This document shows, one piece after another, positions 1 through 10,518 of a stretch of 64,000 bases of DNA. Both the position numbers and the translations under genes were made by a program. How positions within the stretch are numbered: the first letter of the stretch is position 1; each line of letters begins with the position of its first letter. Source of the stretch: Streptococcus vestibularis (GTDB taxonomy: Bacteria > Bacillota > Bacilli > Lactobacillales > Streptococcaceae); contig JAABLG010000006.1 in NCBI GenBank assembly GCA_010604095.1, positions 1 to 64,000 of the forward strand, read 5' to 3'. The notes under the pieces are model-generated. The model was not told the DNA's origin, made no database searches, and was given only the letters and a program-made list of their open reading frames with translations.

Positions 1-55
1 TATTTTTACTGTCTACTTAAGTAGGACTATATCACCTTGCCCCAAGCTTTCATTT

Positions 56-445
56 TTAAGCCAGTTTTTTAGGTCTGATAATACCAGTTATCAAACTCAA
101 GAAAAATAGTCCTGAAGCAACGTACCAATAGGGCATATCCACGCTAGTCGTACGGCCTGACACTTCAACAATTCCCTTAACCAGACAGGCACTGGCAACA
201 ACAGCGATGGCTGAATTAAAGAGAAGTTTTGAGGCACGATTTCTTACCCAAGACATTCCCATCCCTGTTAGTAGATAAATCAAAGCTCCAGCCAATGGTG
301 CAAAGAACATCATACGCATAAACATAGATGATTCACCATAAGAAAAGCGCTCATAGACAAAGGTAAATACTAAGCTAAAAATGGTTAGACCGATGTAGGT
401 GAAAAAGTGTTTGCTGGCTGATTTTTTAGTAACCGATGTAAACAA
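56..445 (-). CDS. Small four-helix membrane protein, unknown function
   Basis: 129 residues with four hydrophobic segments (about 15-30, 42-62, 73-90 and 104-122), short loops and a basic C-terminus (PKKLA), so an integral membrane protein. I do not recognise the family. Its first codons overlap the end of the upstream phosphodiester glycosidase gene by 20 bp, so the two are probably translated together and may act together at the envelope. No enzymatic motif is visible. The 55 bases beyond its stop codon at the window edge show no gene I can support. Confidence 0.7.
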   Translation of the reverse strand: MFTSVTKKSASKHFFTYIGLTIFSLVFTFVYERFSYGESSMFMRMMFFAPLAGALIYLLTGMGMSWVRNRASKLLFNSAIAVVASACLVKGIVEVSGRTTSVDMPYWYVASGLFFLSLITGIIRPKKLA

Positions 446-1349
446 TATCGCTCACCGCCCTTTCTGAAATTTTATTTCCGTTCGTGGTTGGCTTATTAAT
501 GACTTGACCATTAAAATACATGGTTGATGAGCCACCACCATCAAGGTTGTAAGCTGTCGTCACGCCATAAGATTTCATCAATTCTGCCATCTCATAAAGA
601 GTCAACCCTGACGACTCACTGGTACGACCATCCGAGACAATGACAATATAGTGCACACTACCGTCACTTTCTTCGATAACGCCGATAGCTGTCCGTGGAT
701 TGTCAGCCATAGCTTGACCGACCTCCTCATTTTCTGAGACAGCTACCTTACCATTTTCAACCAAGGTTGGACCAAAGGCAAAGGTATTCACTACACCTGA
801 ATCGACCAGTTTTTGAGCTGTAGTGTCGCCCTCCTTAAAGGTTTTAAAGCTACCATCTGAGTAAACCGCTAGATCCTCATAGTCACTGTTTCGATCAGTA
901 TCACGATAGACTTGGCCATTTTTAATCACATAACCTGATTGGTTGGCTCCGTAATAATCACCATTGATGGCAAAGATAGCATTATTTTGCTGGGCAATAC
1001 TAGATGTCGTGTCGGTGATGTTAGTCCCGTAGGTATTTTGCGCCAAAGCTGTTTTAAGGTAGTCGGCACTTGACAGCTTGATATCTGCCACATAGTAAGT
1101 GGTATCACTGGTTTTACCTGTTGTGATTTTGATATCCATATTGTCATCTTTATAGGTCGTATCTGTCTTAGTTACCTTACCAGTGCTGGTAGACGCTGTT
1201 GACGAAGCTGTGCTTGAGCTACTGGTCGTGGCTGAAACCGTCGACACCGCAGAAGGGATGACAAAGAACTTTAACAGGGAATAAACATTCGCCCCCATTA
1301 GAAAGAGGGTGAAGAGCAAGGCATAGGCATGCCTTTTGAGAAATTTCAT
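426..1349 (-). CDS. Membrane-anchored phosphodiester glycosidase (NAGPA-domain) family protein
   Basis: 307 residues. One N-terminal transmembrane segment (about 9-31) is followed by a Ser/Thr-rich linker (about 36-63) and an extracellular domain. The domain carries the hallmarks of the NAGPA / phosphodiester glycosidase family: NGDYYG at 129-134, a central PRTAIG, and NLDGGGSS near 268-275. Family members act on sugar phosphodiesters and are often linked to exopolysaccharide or cell-wall polymers; the substrate here is unknown. A clear Shine-Dalgarno (GGAGG) lies 8 nt before the ATG. The stop overlaps the next gene, a small membrane protein. Confidence 0.85.
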   Translation of the reverse strand: MKFLKRHAYALLFTLFLMGANVYSLLKFFVIPSAVSTVSATTSSSSTASSTASTSTGKVTKTDTTYKDDNMDIKITTGKTSDTTYYVADIKLSSADYLKTALAQNTYGTNITDTTSSIAQQNNAIFAINGDYYGANQSGYVIKNGQVYRDTDRNSDYEDLAVYSDGSFKTFKEGDTTAQKLVDSGVVNTFAFGPTLVENGKVAVSENEEVGQAMADNPRTAIGVIEESDGSVHYIVIVSDGRTSESSGLTLYEMAELMKSYGVTTAYNLDGGGSSTMYFNGQVINKPTTNGNKISERAVSDIVYIGY

Positions 1350-1475
1350 AGAAGACCTCCAAATGTGAAAGATAAGTCAGAAACTATAAGTTCCTATTGC
1401 TTGTCTTAAGCATAACAAGGAAAGCTTAAAGTCTTCTATAAATCCCATAACTACGGCTTTTCTTTAAGGTTAGCT

Positions 1476-1506
1476 TAAGAAAAGACAGCCTCAACTGAAG
1501 CTGTCT
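1476..1506 (-). terminator. Rho-independent terminator of the hemW operon
   Basis: Perfect 7-bp stem (AGACAGC / GCTGTCT, 1483-1489 and 1500-1506) followed on the minus strand by TTTTCTT. It begins four bases beyond the stop codon of the PHP phosphatase gene, the last gene of the operon that starts at hemW. Confidence 0.85.
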
Positions 1507-1509
1507 ACG

Positions 1510-2253
1510 TTAGATAATCATATCTTCTGTAATGTCAAATTCTCTCAAGAGCTCCTGAATCTTATCAAAGTTCAGACGAAAATGCTCTAACTTATGCCCA
1601 TCAGAGCCAATAGAATACTTACGACATCCCATGGCCTTGACCAGACCTAAGGCATAACGATAGAGATCTTCATGGTGATAAAGGTACATGCTCTTTGCAT
1701 TCAGCTCAAAAGCCAAATCATTAGCCATCATTTTCTGGAAAATACGTTTAAGCTGCTCCTCATAGGCTTTTAGCTCATCAACAGTCACCTCAAACAGGCG
1801 GAAACCATAGTCAAAGTGGGCTAGGACATCTGCATCTACTCGACCAATAGCATACTCCAACTTATCTAGATATTCTCGAATGATGCTGGCCTTATCCATA
1901 TCAGCTACCTCATCATCAAGATAATCATTGACCCCATTATGGTGAACCGAAAGCAGTTTGAGATCATAGTCCTTCCCATCCAAAAAGGCCAAAATATCCT
2001 TTTCTCTAGGCTGATAATAACCGATTTCGATACCACGTTTAATACGATTGCCATACTTGCGATTAAGACTTTCAATCTCACGACTATAGGCCTCGTACTC
2101 AGGTACATCATCCTGTTTGGTATAAGGATTAGAGAGATCATAATGCTCCGTCGTTACAATCTCGCCATCAAAATGTGTTAAATAATCAGTAAAGTCCGCA
2201 TCCGAATCATAGGAATGATGGGTATGCAAATGGTTATCACGAATCGTCATCAT
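1510..2253 (-). CDS. PHP-domain phosphatase, histidinol-phosphatase-like
   Basis: 247 residues, a single PHP metallo-phosphoesterase domain. The metal-binding motifs appear in order: DNHLHTHHSYDS at the N-terminus, TEH, GIEIGY, SVHHNG, AHFDYG and the C-terminal IGSDGHK. This is the HisK/HisJ type of histidinol-phosphatase. No other histidine biosynthesis gene is in the window, so the natural substrate may be another sugar or polyol phosphate. It is the last gene of a five-gene operon; its start codon overlaps the stop of the upstream membrane protein and a strong terminator follows. Confidence 0.85.
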   Translation of the reverse strand: MMTIRDNHLHTHHSYDSDADFTDYLTHFDGEIVTTEHYDLSNPYTKQDDVPEYEAYSREIESLNRKYGNRIKRGIEIGYYQPREKDILAFLDGKDYDLKLLSVHHNGVNDYLDDEVADMDKASIIREYLDKLEYAIGRVDADVLAHFDYGFRLFEVTVDELKAYEEQLKRIFQKMMANDLAFELNAKSMYLYHHEDLYRYALGLVKAMGCRKYSIGSDGHKLEHFRLNFDKIQELLREFDITEDMII

Positions 2254-2900
2254 TACTCCTTATTCTTTAAATACCGTTTAAGCTGCTTATGGGCAAGACA
2301 AGTCAAAGTTACCATGATGCCCTCGTAGATAAAAAAGAAAATCACAAAACATTGAAGGAAATAGTCTTCAGGCAAAACATTAATAATCGGATCCAATAGT
2401 GGATTAAAGAGCCAACTGCTATCTCCAGGAAAAAGGGCTTCATGAAAGAGCGTAAAAAACTCATCAAATCCAAGAAAAAGACCCACAAGGCCAATCAGGA
2501 CTGGCAAAACAGCAAGACTCAGATAAAGTCTACGATAAAGACCAAAGGTCCCCTTCTTCACATTTCGCCAAAGAAAGGTCACAGCTGGATAAGCCAGTAG
2601 GATAACTAGCCCCTGAACCAAGTGAAAGAGCCACTTGACATCATGAAAATGCTTAAGCCCACTCTCTGACGACGGAAAATCAGGCATGGTCAGATGACCA
2701 ACCCAAGGAAAGGTCAGGTACTGCATGAGGACATTGAAATTATGCCAAAGCTCTGTCTTGCCGATAATGACATAGTCCAAAAGATGCATCCAGTCAATAT
2801 CAAAATAATAAAAGCCCCAAGCCAGATAAATCGTCAATAGAATAGATAAGGCCAAGAGCCAAATGGGAGTCAACACTGCTTCAATCTTAGTTCGCATCAA
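2253..2900 (-). CDS. TIGR01906-family integral membrane protein
   Basis: 215 residues with about five hydrophobic helices, starting with one near 10-30. It matches the streptococcal membrane protein family (TIGR01906) that normally sits next to the HAD phosphatase gene, as here. Function is unknown. The gene overlaps the HAD phosphatase gene upstream by 14 bp and the PHP gene downstream by 1 bp, which implies tight translational coupling. A start one codon later (second Met) is equally possible. Confidence 0.8.
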   Translation of the reverse strand: MMRTKIEAVLTPIWLLALSILLTIYLAWGFYYFDIDWMHLLDYVIIGKTELWHNFNVLMQYLTFPWVGHLTMPDFPSSESGLKHFHDVKWLFHLVQGLVILLAYPAVTFLWRNVKKGTFGLYRRLYLSLAVLPVLIGLVGLFLGFDEFFTLFHEALFPGDSSWLFNPLLDPIINVLPEDYFLQCFVIFFFIYEGIMVTLTCLAHKQLKRYLKNKE

Positions 2901-3660
2901 AATCCCACTCCGCTAGACTAGAAAGTACATGGTCTGGTTTTACTGGCAAATCCACAACCTCTTCCGCCTTGGTAAATCCAGTTGTCACTAGAAGTGTTGG
3001 AAAGTCATTTTTAATGCCGGCTGTAATATCGGTCAAGTAATTATCACCAACCACAATCGTTTGACTACGTTCTGTCCCAAGGATTTCAAGAGCCTTGTTC
3101 ATGATAATAGCTTTAGGCTTACCAATAATGATTGGTTTCACACGGGTAGCCGCCTCGATAAGGGCCAGGAGGGAACCAGCACCTGGAAGAAGACCACGTT
3201 CTGTTGGGATATTCAAATCTGGGTTAGTTCCAATAAATATAGCCCCTTTATGGATAGCAAGGGTTGCTTTAACCAGCATTTCATAAGTGACTTCACGATC
3301 CAATCCCACTACCACATAAGCAGGATTTTCCTCATCTACCGTATAGCCCGCATCCGCAATAGCAGATTTAAGTCCAGTCTCACCGATAACATAAACCGTC
3401 TTGCCACGATTCATATCGTTCATGTAGTCAACTGTCGCCAAGGTAGCTGTGTAAATAGTCTCAAGAGGCGTTTCAAGCTCACACTGATTACGCAAAAGTT
3501 CTTGTACCATTTCTGGTGTACGCATACTGTTATTAGTTACAAAAAGATAGGGAATCTGGCGCTGCTGCAATTCCTTAACAAAAGCCTCCCCTTCAGGAAT
3601 ACGGTCCTTACCCTTGTAAATGGTTCCATCTAAATCAATCAAATAACCCTTATATGTCAT
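2887..3660 (-). CDS. HAD-superfamily sugar phosphatase, NagD/YutF type (TIGR01457)
   Basis: 257 residues. The HAD motifs are DLDGTIYKG near residue 9 (nucleophile and acid Asp), VTNNS near 41 (motif II), a conserved GKP Lys near 176, and VGDNYLTDI near 200 (motif IV). The large inserted cap between motifs II and III is the C2 type of NagD-like enzymes. Family members dephosphorylate small sugar phosphates or nucleotides as house-cleaning enzymes; the exact substrate cannot be read from sequence. It sits one base after the thioesterase gene and overlaps the following membrane-protein gene. Confidence 0.88.
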   Translation of the reverse strand: MTYKGYLIDLDGTIYKGKDRIPEGEAFVKELQQRQIPYLFVTNNSMRTPEMVQELLRNQCELETPLETIYTATLATVDYMNDMNRGKTVYVIGETGLKSAIADAGYTVDEENPAYVVVGLDREVTYEMLVKATLAIHKGAIFIGTNPDLNIPTERGLLPGAGSLLALIEAATRVKPIIIGKPKAIIMNKALEILGTERSQTIVVGDNYLTDITAGIKNDFPTLLVTTGFTKAEEVVDLPVKPDHVLSSLAEWDFDAN

Positions 3661-3661
3661 C

Positions 3662-4405
3662 TTACTCGTCTCCTATTTCCTTCCATTGGATGATGGCATG
3701 AGCATGAATATTGCCATCAACACAAATCTGATGTTGACTGCTCAAACTTTCTTGGTCAAACTCATAACCCGAATAAATTTCTGATCCATGATGAATTTCC
3801 TTAACATACTTGAGGTCAATGTGGGCTGGTGTATACTTGGTCAAAAAGTCCAAATCGAAAACATCCAACATCCACTCCAAATACTTACTATTGTTAACGT
3901 GACCATTCATGTCTAAGTCAAAATAGCGCACACGGTATAAGGTATCAACGGGATTTTCCAAAACCTTGTAGCGAGGACCACGAAGCAACTTTTTAGTTTT
4001 TTCAGCTTCATAAGGTGCCACCAACTCGTCTGGAACCTCAGCTACCTTACGTGTCTCATAATCCATGAGAGCAAAAGTAGTCTTAAAGAGCATAATTTGC
4101 TGACCAGTTTCATCTGTGATGTAAAAATTACGGTAACAGAAAATCTTATTATAGGAAATAGCTTCCGTTGTAATGGTCACCTTTTCATTGTAGCGAGGCA
4201 GACGGTCAATCTCAATCGCATAGTCTGTCACAATCCAAACCAGACCGTATTTATCAAAAACGTCCTTATCCGTATTTCCCAGAGATTCTGACTGCATACC
4301 AGATACTTGCAATGAAAACGCCAATAAGTGCGGTAATTTCACCTGATGCGTGATATCCGTCTCATAAAACGGAATCTGATAAGGAATACTAAATTTTAAT
4401 CCCAT
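3662..4405 (-). CDS. Acyl-ACP thioesterase
   Basis: 247 residues, two tandem hot-dog folds as in the bacterial acyl-ACP thioesterase family (PF01643). The first carries the [17 protein letters not shown] start, and the second contains [19 protein letters not shown], the Asp/Asn-His motif that forms the active site. It releases fatty acids from acyl carrier protein in the cytoplasm. The gene directly abuts hemW (stop and start adjacent) and precedes the HAD phosphatase by one base. No other fatty-acid gene is nearby, so the operon is probably assembled from housekeeping functions rather than one pathway. Confidence 0.88.
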   Translation of the reverse strand: MGLKFSIPYQIPFYETDITHQVKLPHLLAFSLQVSGMQSESLGNTDKDVFDKYGLVWIVTDYAIEIDRLPRYNEKVTITTEAISYNKIFCYRNFYITDETGQQIMLFKTTFALMDYETRKVAEVPDELVAPYEAEKTKKLLRGPRYKVLENPVDTLYRVRYFDLDMNGHVNNSKYLEWMLDVFDLDFLTKYTPAHIDLKYVKEIHHGSEIYSGYEFDQESLSSQHQICVDGNIHAHAIIQWKEIGDE

Positions 4406-5542
4406 CTAATCCTCCAAGATAAATTGCTCAGCGACACTATCACCCAAAAAGAGTCCTCGTTTGGTCATACGAACCACCTCTGGATCCTTAACCAAGAGCC
4501 CATCTTCCTGTAGTTTTTTTACAATGTTCCCATAAGTATCCGCGAATGACAAGCCAAACTTCTCTTCAAACCGTTTGATAGACACGCCTGATTTTTTCCG
4601 TAAGCCAAGGAAGAATTCCTCCTCCACCATCTCCGCCTTAGTCAGATGCTCCTCATGAAGTCTAGCATGCCCATCCTCTGCTATAGCCTTTAGGTAATGC
4701 TGGATAGGACCACGATTACGGTAACGAACACCATTGACATAACCAGAGGCCCCAGCCCCAACACCATAATACTCATCATTATTCCAATACATGAGATTAT
4801 GTCGACTCTCCATACCAGGTTTGGTAAAATTGGAAATCTCGTAATGCTCAAAACCATTTTTTTCCAACTCTTGAATAATATAGTCAAACATCTCTGCTTC
4901 CAAGTCTTCAGTTGGCAAATTGAGCTTACCCCGACGCATCTTATTCATAAAGACCGTGTGATGTTCCAAGATCAAACTGTAGAGACTTAGGTGTGGAATA
5001 TCCAGTTCTATAGCCTTTCTCACATTTTCCTTGACCTGATCCATTGTTTGACCAGGTAGGGCATAAATGAGGTCAATGGAAATATTATGAAAACCAGCAG
5101 CCTTCAAACTATCAATACTTTCATAAATTTGTGCTTGATTGTGACTGCGACCAATTTGACGCAAGTGCTTGTCATCAAAGGTCTGAACCCCTAGAGACAC
5201 CCGATTAACAGCTGATTTTTTGAGCACTTCAATCTTATCAAGTGTCAAATCACCAGGATTGGCCTCGATGGTAAATTCCTCCAGCTTAGACAAATCCAAG
5301 TTCTTCTGAAGATTGCTTAAAAGATAGTCCAATTGCTCGGCAGAAATAGCTGTCGGTGTCCCACCACCAATGTAAAGGGTGCGAAGTTCCTTGATATCTA
5401 AAAGCTCCCACTCACGAATCAAAGCCCGTAGGTAGTCATCAACGGGCTGATTTTTAATAAAGACCTTGGAAAAGTCACAATAATAACAAATTTGTGTGCA
5501 AAATGGAATATGCACATAGGCTGACGTTGGTTTTGTTTGCAT
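4406..5542 (-). CDS. hemW: Radical SAM heme chaperone HemW (HemN-like)
   Basis: 378 residues. The radical SAM cluster motif is C-x3-C-x2-C (CTQICYYC, about residues 15-22), lacking the extra cysteine of true coproporphyrinogen oxidase HemN. The GGGTPT motif (about 100) and a C-terminal HemW domain follow. HemW proteins bind heme and are thought to hand it to target proteins; streptococci generally lack heme synthesis, so the older name oxygen-independent coproporphyrinogen III oxidase is likely wrong. First gene of a five-gene operon. There is no Shine-Dalgarno before the ATG and the -10 lies only 6 nt upstream, so the mRNA is probably leaderless. Confidence 0.9.
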   Translation of the reverse strand: MQTKPTSAYVHIPFCTQICYYCDFSKVFIKNQPVDDYLRALIREWELLDIKELRTLYIGGGTPTAISAEQLDYLLSNLQKNLDLSKLEEFTIEANPGDLTLDKIEVLKKSAVNRVSLGVQTFDDKHLRQIGRSHNQAQIYESIDSLKAAGFHNISIDLIYALPGQTMDQVKENVRKAIELDIPHLSLYSLILEHHTVFMNKMRRGKLNLPTEDLEAEMFDYIIQELEKNGFEHYEISNFTKPGMESRHNLMYWNNDEYYGVGAGASGYVNGVRYRNRGPIQHYLKAIAEDGHARLHEEHLTKAEMVEEEFFLGLRKKSGVSIKRFEEKFGLSFADTYGNIVKKLQEDGLLVKDPEVVRMTKRGLFLGDSVAEQFILED

Positions 5543-5548
5543 GTAACT

Positions 5549-5557
5549 ATTCTACCA
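5549..5557 (-). promoter_or_regulatory. Extended -10 promoter of the hemW operon, likely leaderless
   Basis: Minus strand reads TGG-TAGAAT (hexamer 5549-5554), an extended -10 element. Only six bases (5543-5548) separate it from the hemW ATG, so transcription should begin at or next to the start codon. No convincing -35 hexamer is seen. Confidence 0.6.
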
Positions 5558-5601
5558 TTTTTTAAGCAGAAATGAGACCTTGAAAAAGAAGAGTTTGACG
5601 C

Positions 5602-5628
5602 AAAAAAGAAGCTATCTCTTCAGATAGC
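5602..5628 (-). terminator. Terminator after the lipoprotein gene
   Basis: Perfect 7-bp stem GCTATCT / AGATAGC (5611-5617, 5622-5628) with a 4-nt loop, followed on the minus strand by TTC and six T. It lies ten bases past the stop codon of the lipoprotein gene. Confidence 0.85.
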
Positions 5629-5637
5629 CTCTTCCTA

Positions 5638-6369
5638 TTATTTTGTTAATGAGAATGGGAAAGCTTTGTAGTTACTATAATCAAAGCTTGGTCCCAAATC
5701 AGAGATGAATTGGACTGGCGTGTAGGTTCCATTTTCAAGAATAAAACCAGGCTTAGCTTGGAAACCAGCTCCCCCTAGTCCAGTAATACCAGGAAGCAAG
5801 GTTGAAAAATCGCCACCTTCCCAAACGTAGAGATTACCAGAAATTTGAACGGCTTTAGCAGTCGTTGAACTTTGACGGTAAGGTTCGTAATCAACATTGA
5901 AATTTGCCTTTGAAGTGACGTTACCATTGGCATCTACTGTGAAACTAATATCTGTCGCCTGAGGACTGGTACCTGTCCAAGTTCCTATCAAGGCTGCTGG
6001 AACGGGAGCGTCACTTTGACTATCCCTTGTTGTTTGACTAGACTTATTGGAATCAGAAGTAGCACTGCTACTTGCACCTGATTGAGCAGCGTCATCAGTT
6101 ACTTCTTGCTTTTTGCCTGAGCTAGACTCTGTCACGCTTGCTTCTTGATCTTTATCTTTTTTTGAAGCTGATGCATCTGACTTGGACTGTTTGTCAGTCT
6201 TCTTTTCAGTTGACCTTGTAGATGACTTAACTAACTGAGATGTTGAAGGTGTAGATGATGCTGCGGTGTCTTTTTCCGACTTAGAGCCACATCCGACAAG
6301 GGTTGCAGAAACAGCTACTGATAGCAAAACAAGTGAACAAACACGGATAACTTTATCTTTCATTTTCAT
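5638..6369 (-). CDS. Ser/Lys-rich surface lipoprotein, unknown function
   Basis: 243 residues. A lipoprotein signal peptide ends at the lipobox LVGC (Cys about 27). A low-complexity linker rich in Ser, Lys, Asp and Thr follows (about 30-125), typical of cell-wall-spanning spacers. The C-terminal domain (about 126-243) begins ALIGTWTG and contains many aromatic and Gly residues; a beta-rich ligand-binding fold is likely but I do not recognise it with certainty. It resembles streptococcal lipoproteins of unknown function. It has its own promoter and terminator, so it is a single-gene unit. Confidence 0.75.
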   Translation of the reverse strand: MKMKDKVIRVCSLVLLSVAVSATLVGCGSKSEKDTAASSTPSTSQLVKSSTRSTEKKTDKQSKSDASASKKDKDQEASVTESSSGKKQEVTDDAAQSGASSSATSDSNKSSQTTRDSQSDAPVPAALIGTWTGTSPQATDISFTVDANGNVTSKANFNVDYEPYRQSSTTAKAVQISGNLYVWEGGDFSTLLPGITGLGGAGFQAKPGFILENGTYTPVQFISDLGPSFDYSNYKAFPFSLTK

Positions 6370-6389
6370 AAACCTCTTTCTATATGTCT

Positions 6390-6417
6390 ATTATATCTAT
6401 TTTGTTACAAAAATCAA
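6390..6417 (-). promoter_or_regulatory. Sigma-70-type promoter of the lipoprotein gene
   Basis: Minus strand: -35 TTGATT (6412-6417), 16-bp spacer, -10 TATAAT (6390-6395), followed by a Shine-Dalgarno AGAGG before the ATG at 6369. Confidence 0.7.
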
Positions 6418-6490
6418 GCATTGTTTGTAATTTTGTAATATTTATGTCATTATTTGTATCCCTGTCTTAAGTTAATATGTCTGTGTAAGC

Positions 6491-6527
6491 AAAAAAGTCT
6501 ATCATTCCTATGGGAATGATAGACTTT
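6491..6527 (-). terminator. Long perfect-stem terminator after the 362-residue membrane protein
   Basis: Perfect 15-bp stem (6494-6508 with 6513-6527) and 4-nt loop, followed on the minus strand by a T run. Its core TCTATCA / TGATAGA is shared with the terminator at 7682-7716 on the other side of the same gene. Confidence 0.88.
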
Positions 6528-6570
6528 GGACTATTATTTAAGAACGATTCATCTGCTAAAGGTATCCTGG

Positions 6571-7659
6571 TTAGTGCTTTTCTTGTCTTTCAAGATAACC
6601 TCTATAGAGATTGTCGTATCTATCCTCCAAGATAATAATGCGCTTACCACCATCCACAAGGACATAATAGTATAAATTTTTCGAATCGTGGTAGATGTCA
6701 TTAACACTCTTAGCCTGATAACCTTGTGACTTAAGAGACTTTTGAATTTTATTAAACTCTTTTTGTACTTTATCCTTATCTACCCTACCTGATTTATCCA
6801 CCAGATATTCTTTTAAAGGTTTAGCAATTAAGATTTCTTTACCATCAGAATCTGTAGTAACAACCCCATTTTCAGAGATTGTCCCTTCTCCTTCTGAATC
6901 ATCATCGGAATCAAATTTTTTCCATTGTCCGACAAAAACTTTTGGAACCGCTGCCTTATGAAAAAGACATGTCTTTTTTAAATCTTTGGTACTTCTTGAT
7001 CCGTAGTAGAGGTCTGATAAGAATAAATCTAGAACTAGGTTTGTCCCATCTTTCTGAATCAGATTATAGTATCCAAACATTTCCGTCTTTACCAGGATGA
7101 TCTCTTTTGTCTGTAATTGGTATTTCTTGTCAAAATCAGCAATCGTTTTTAGTTTTGAATCACTGACGTCCTCTAAGCTTGTTTCAAACTTCTGTCTTAC
7201 TTTCTGACCAGTAGAGATTTCTTTGATTTCTTCTTCCCTATGGCCTGCAACAAGTTTTGATTTTTTCCCACTTAACTCATAAACCAAACCAGCATTATAA
7301 CTAGTTACCCACAAACCATTCAAGTTTGTTTCTTTGAAAGAAAACAAAAAGACACCAAGACTTGTTGCTAGGACAAGAAATAAAGCAATACCCAAACCAA
7401 TAAAAGTCTTCTTCCCAAACTTTTTCTGTTTAACAAAGACAAGCTGCTGTGCTGAAGTTTGGTTGACCATCTGACCAGTCACTTGATTTGGTAAAGGCAT
7501 GGCTCCTGCAGGCACGGAATTCCCATTGTTAGAAAAAGTAGCTTGTCTACCTTCCATAACAAACTCACCATTTTGAAGAGCCTGCTGACACTCCTGAATG
7601 GTGGGTTTTCTATTATTTATCGCTTCAAAATAATCAATCCATTCTTTTCGATTCATCAT
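6571..7659 (-). CDS. Single-pass membrane protein with cytoplasmic NRKEW-type N-terminus, unknown function
   Basis: 362 residues. The N-terminus (MNRKEWIDYFEA...) is a short helical module seen at the start of several streptococcal membrane proteins. It is followed by a Gln/Asn/Pro-rich stretch, a basic patch (KQKKFGKK) and one transmembrane helix (about 86-107). The remaining 250 residues are predicted to be outside and are Lys/Asp-rich without a motif I can name. GLWVTSYNAG just after the membrane resembles the GTW-type start of the domain in the neighbouring lipoprotein; this is a weak similarity. Start at the first or second Met cannot be decided. Confidence 0.7.
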   Translation of the reverse strand: MMNRKEWIDYFEAINNRKPTIQECQQALQNGEFVMEGRQATFSNNGNSVPAGAMPLPNQVTGQMVNQTSAQQLVFVKQKKFGKKTFIGLGIALFLVLATSLGVFLFSFKETNLNGLWVTSYNAGLVYELSGKKSKLVAGHREEEIKEISTGQKVRQKFETSLEDVSDSKLKTIADFDKKYQLQTKEIILVKTEMFGYYNLIQKDGTNLVLDLFLSDLYYGSRSTKDLKKTCLFHKAAVPKVFVGQWKKFDSDDDSEGEGTISENGVVTTDSDGKEILIAKPLKEYLVDKSGRVDKDKVQKEFNKIQKSLKSQGYQAKSVNDIYHDSKNLYYYVLVDGGKRIIILEDRYDNLYRGYLERQEKH

Positions 7660-7681
7660 TTCTCCTAACAGTTCTTAACAG

Positions 7682-7716
7682 AAAAATCTATCACTAGCTT
7701 GGAAGTGATAGATTTT
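7682..7716 (-). terminator. Terminator of the rml operon
   Basis: Perfect 13-bp stem (7683-7695 with 7704-7716) and 8-nt loop, followed by TTTTTC on the minus strand. It starts four bases past the rmlB stop codon. Confidence 0.85.
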
Positions 7717-7720
7717 CCAA

Positions 7721-8962
<1,242 letters not shown>

Positions 8963-8969
8963 TTCATTT

Positions 8970-9563
8970 TTACAAATCTTCTGCTTTTAGGGGTTTTACG
9001 TCTTTGAGCAATGGGTGATTTTTATCTGCTTCTGAGACTTCTGCTTCTTCCAAGTTTTCCCACTTGATATCAAGGCTTGGGTCAGCGTAGTTGACAAAGG
9101 CGTATTTTGGTTTGAGTTCAAGTGCCCAGTAGTCGTTCACAAGGTAGCTGTAGGATACTTTGTCAGATAAAACTTGGAAACCATTGGCAACACCACGAGG
9201 AACGAAGATTCCTTTTGAGGCATCAATGACTGTTTGGTAAGTATTTCCAAACGTTTCGCCTTCACGAAGGTCAACCCATGTTCCAAGAACCTTTCCTTCA
9301 TCTGCTACTGAGATGTATTTATCCCAAGGCTCAGCGTGCAAACCACGTAAAACATTTTTTCGTGAGAAAGAAACATTGTTTTGCAATTTTCCTTCTGCAA
9401 AGAATGATTCTGGAAAACCAAGCGGCAACATTTTTTCCTTTTGGAAGTTTTCCTTGAACCATCCACGGTTATCTCCATGTACTGGAATATCAAATTCAAG
9501 TAAACCTGGGATGGCTTCAATCTTACGTGCAGCTAATTCTTTACCAAAAAATTGTTCAGTCAT
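8970..9563 (-). CDS. rmlC: dTDP-4-dehydrorhamnose 3,5-epimerase
   Basis: 197 residues, a cupin (jelly-roll) enzyme. RGWFKENF and VLRGLHAEPWDKYI (active-site His) are conserved, and IFVPRGVANGFQ is the typical second cupin strand. It epimerises dTDP-4-keto-6-deoxyglucose at C3 and C5, the third step towards dTDP-rhamnose. The start codon overlaps the rmlA stop by one base (TAATG), so the two are translationally coupled. Confidence 0.94.
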   Translation of the reverse strand: MTEQFFGKELAARKIEAIPGLLEFDIPVHGDNRGWFKENFQKEKMLPLGFPESFFAEGKLQNNVSFSRKNVLRGLHAEPWDKYISVADEGKVLGTWVDLREGETFGNTYQTVIDASKGIFVPRGVANGFQVLSDKVSYSYLVNDYWALELKPKYAFVNYADPSLDIKWENLEEAEVSEADKNHPLLKDVKPLKAEDL

Positions 9564-10432
9564 TATGCTTCTCCAATCAAACGGAGCAAATATTGCCCGT
9601 ATTCATTCTTCTTAAGTGGTTGTGCCAATTCGAGGACCTGCTCTTTAGTAATGTAGCCCATGCGATAGGCAATTTCCTCAAGGTTAGCCACTTGAACATT
9701 TTGCAAACGTTGAACTGTTTCAATGTACTGAGCAGCTTGCAAGAGACTTTCGTGAGTGCCTGTATCCAACCAAGCAAAACCACGTCCCATCAGCTCAACA
9801 GAGAGGTCCCCACGATCCAAGTAAGCCTTGTTAACATCAGTGATTTCAAGCTCTCCACGAGGACTTGGTTTGATGTTTTTAGCAATGTCCACGACATCAT
9901 TGTCATAGAAATAAAGACCAGTTACAGCAAAGTTTGATTTTGGATGCTCTGGCTTTTCTTCGATGGAAATAGCGTTCATATCATCATCAAACTCCACCAC
10001 ACCAAAACGTTCTGGGTCCTTAACTTGGTAACCAAAGACTGTTGCACCTTTTTCCTTAGCTTCAGCTCGTTGAAGCATGGCAGAAAGGCCATTGCCATGG
10101 AAAATATTGTCACCAAGGACTAAGGCAACGCTGTCATCACCGATGAAGTCTTCACCAATAATAAAGGCCTGCGCCAATCCATCTGGACTTGGTTGCACAG
10201 CGTATGATAGTGAAATACCAAACTCTGAACCGTCACCGAGGAGCTCTTCAAACCGTGGAAGGTCCTGTGGTGTTGAGATGATGAGGATTTCCTTGATTCC
10301 AGCCAACATGAGCGTTGACAATGGGTAGTAAATCATTGGTTTATCATAAATCGGCATCAGTTGTTTTGATGCAGCACGTGTCAATGGATACAAACGTGTC
10401 CCTGAACCGCCTGCAAGAATAATACCTTTCAT
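9563..10432 (-). CDS. rmlA: Glucose-1-phosphate thymidylyltransferase
   Basis: 289 residues. The nucleotidyltransferase signature [11 protein letters not shown] is near residue 8, followed by [25 protein letters not shown] (Mg-binding Asp) and EKPEHPKS. It makes dTDP-glucose from glucose-1-phosphate and dTTP, the first committed step of dTDP-rhamnose synthesis. First gene of the rmlA-rmlC-rmlB operon. Shine-Dalgarno AAGGAG lies just upstream, and an extended -10 promoter is 36 bp further up. Confidence 0.95.
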   Translation of the reverse strand: MKGIILAGGSGTRLYPLTRAASKQLMPIYDKPMIYYPLSTLMLAGIKEILIISTPQDLPRFEELLGDGSEFGISLSYAVQPSPDGLAQAFIIGEDFIGDDSVALVLGDNIFHGNGLSAMLQRAEAKEKGATVFGYQVKDPERFGVVEFDDDMNAISIEEKPEHPKSNFAVTGLYFYDNDVVDIAKNIKPSPRGELEITDVNKAYLDRGDLSVELMGRGFAWLDTGTHESLLQAAQYIETVQRLQNVQVANLEEIAYRMGYITKEQVLELAQPLKKNEYGQYLLRLIGEA

Positions 10433-10467
10433 AAGAAGGCTCCTTTTTTCTCTAATATATTACCTTT

Positions 10468-10495
10468 ATTTTAGCATTTTTCAGCCCCCTTGTCA
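10468..10495 (-). promoter_or_regulatory. Promoter of rmlACB
   Basis: Minus strand: -35-like TGACAA (10490-10495), 16-bp spacer, extended -10 TGC-TAAAAT (hexamer 10468-10473). Confidence 0.6.
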
Positions 10496-10518
10496 CGACA
10501 AAGCCAGAGCTATTAAGC

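Noticed and set aside
3061..3633. 190-codon plus-strand frame over the HAD phosphatase gene
   Set aside because: Antisense shadow of a conserved gene; the translation has no recognisable domain.
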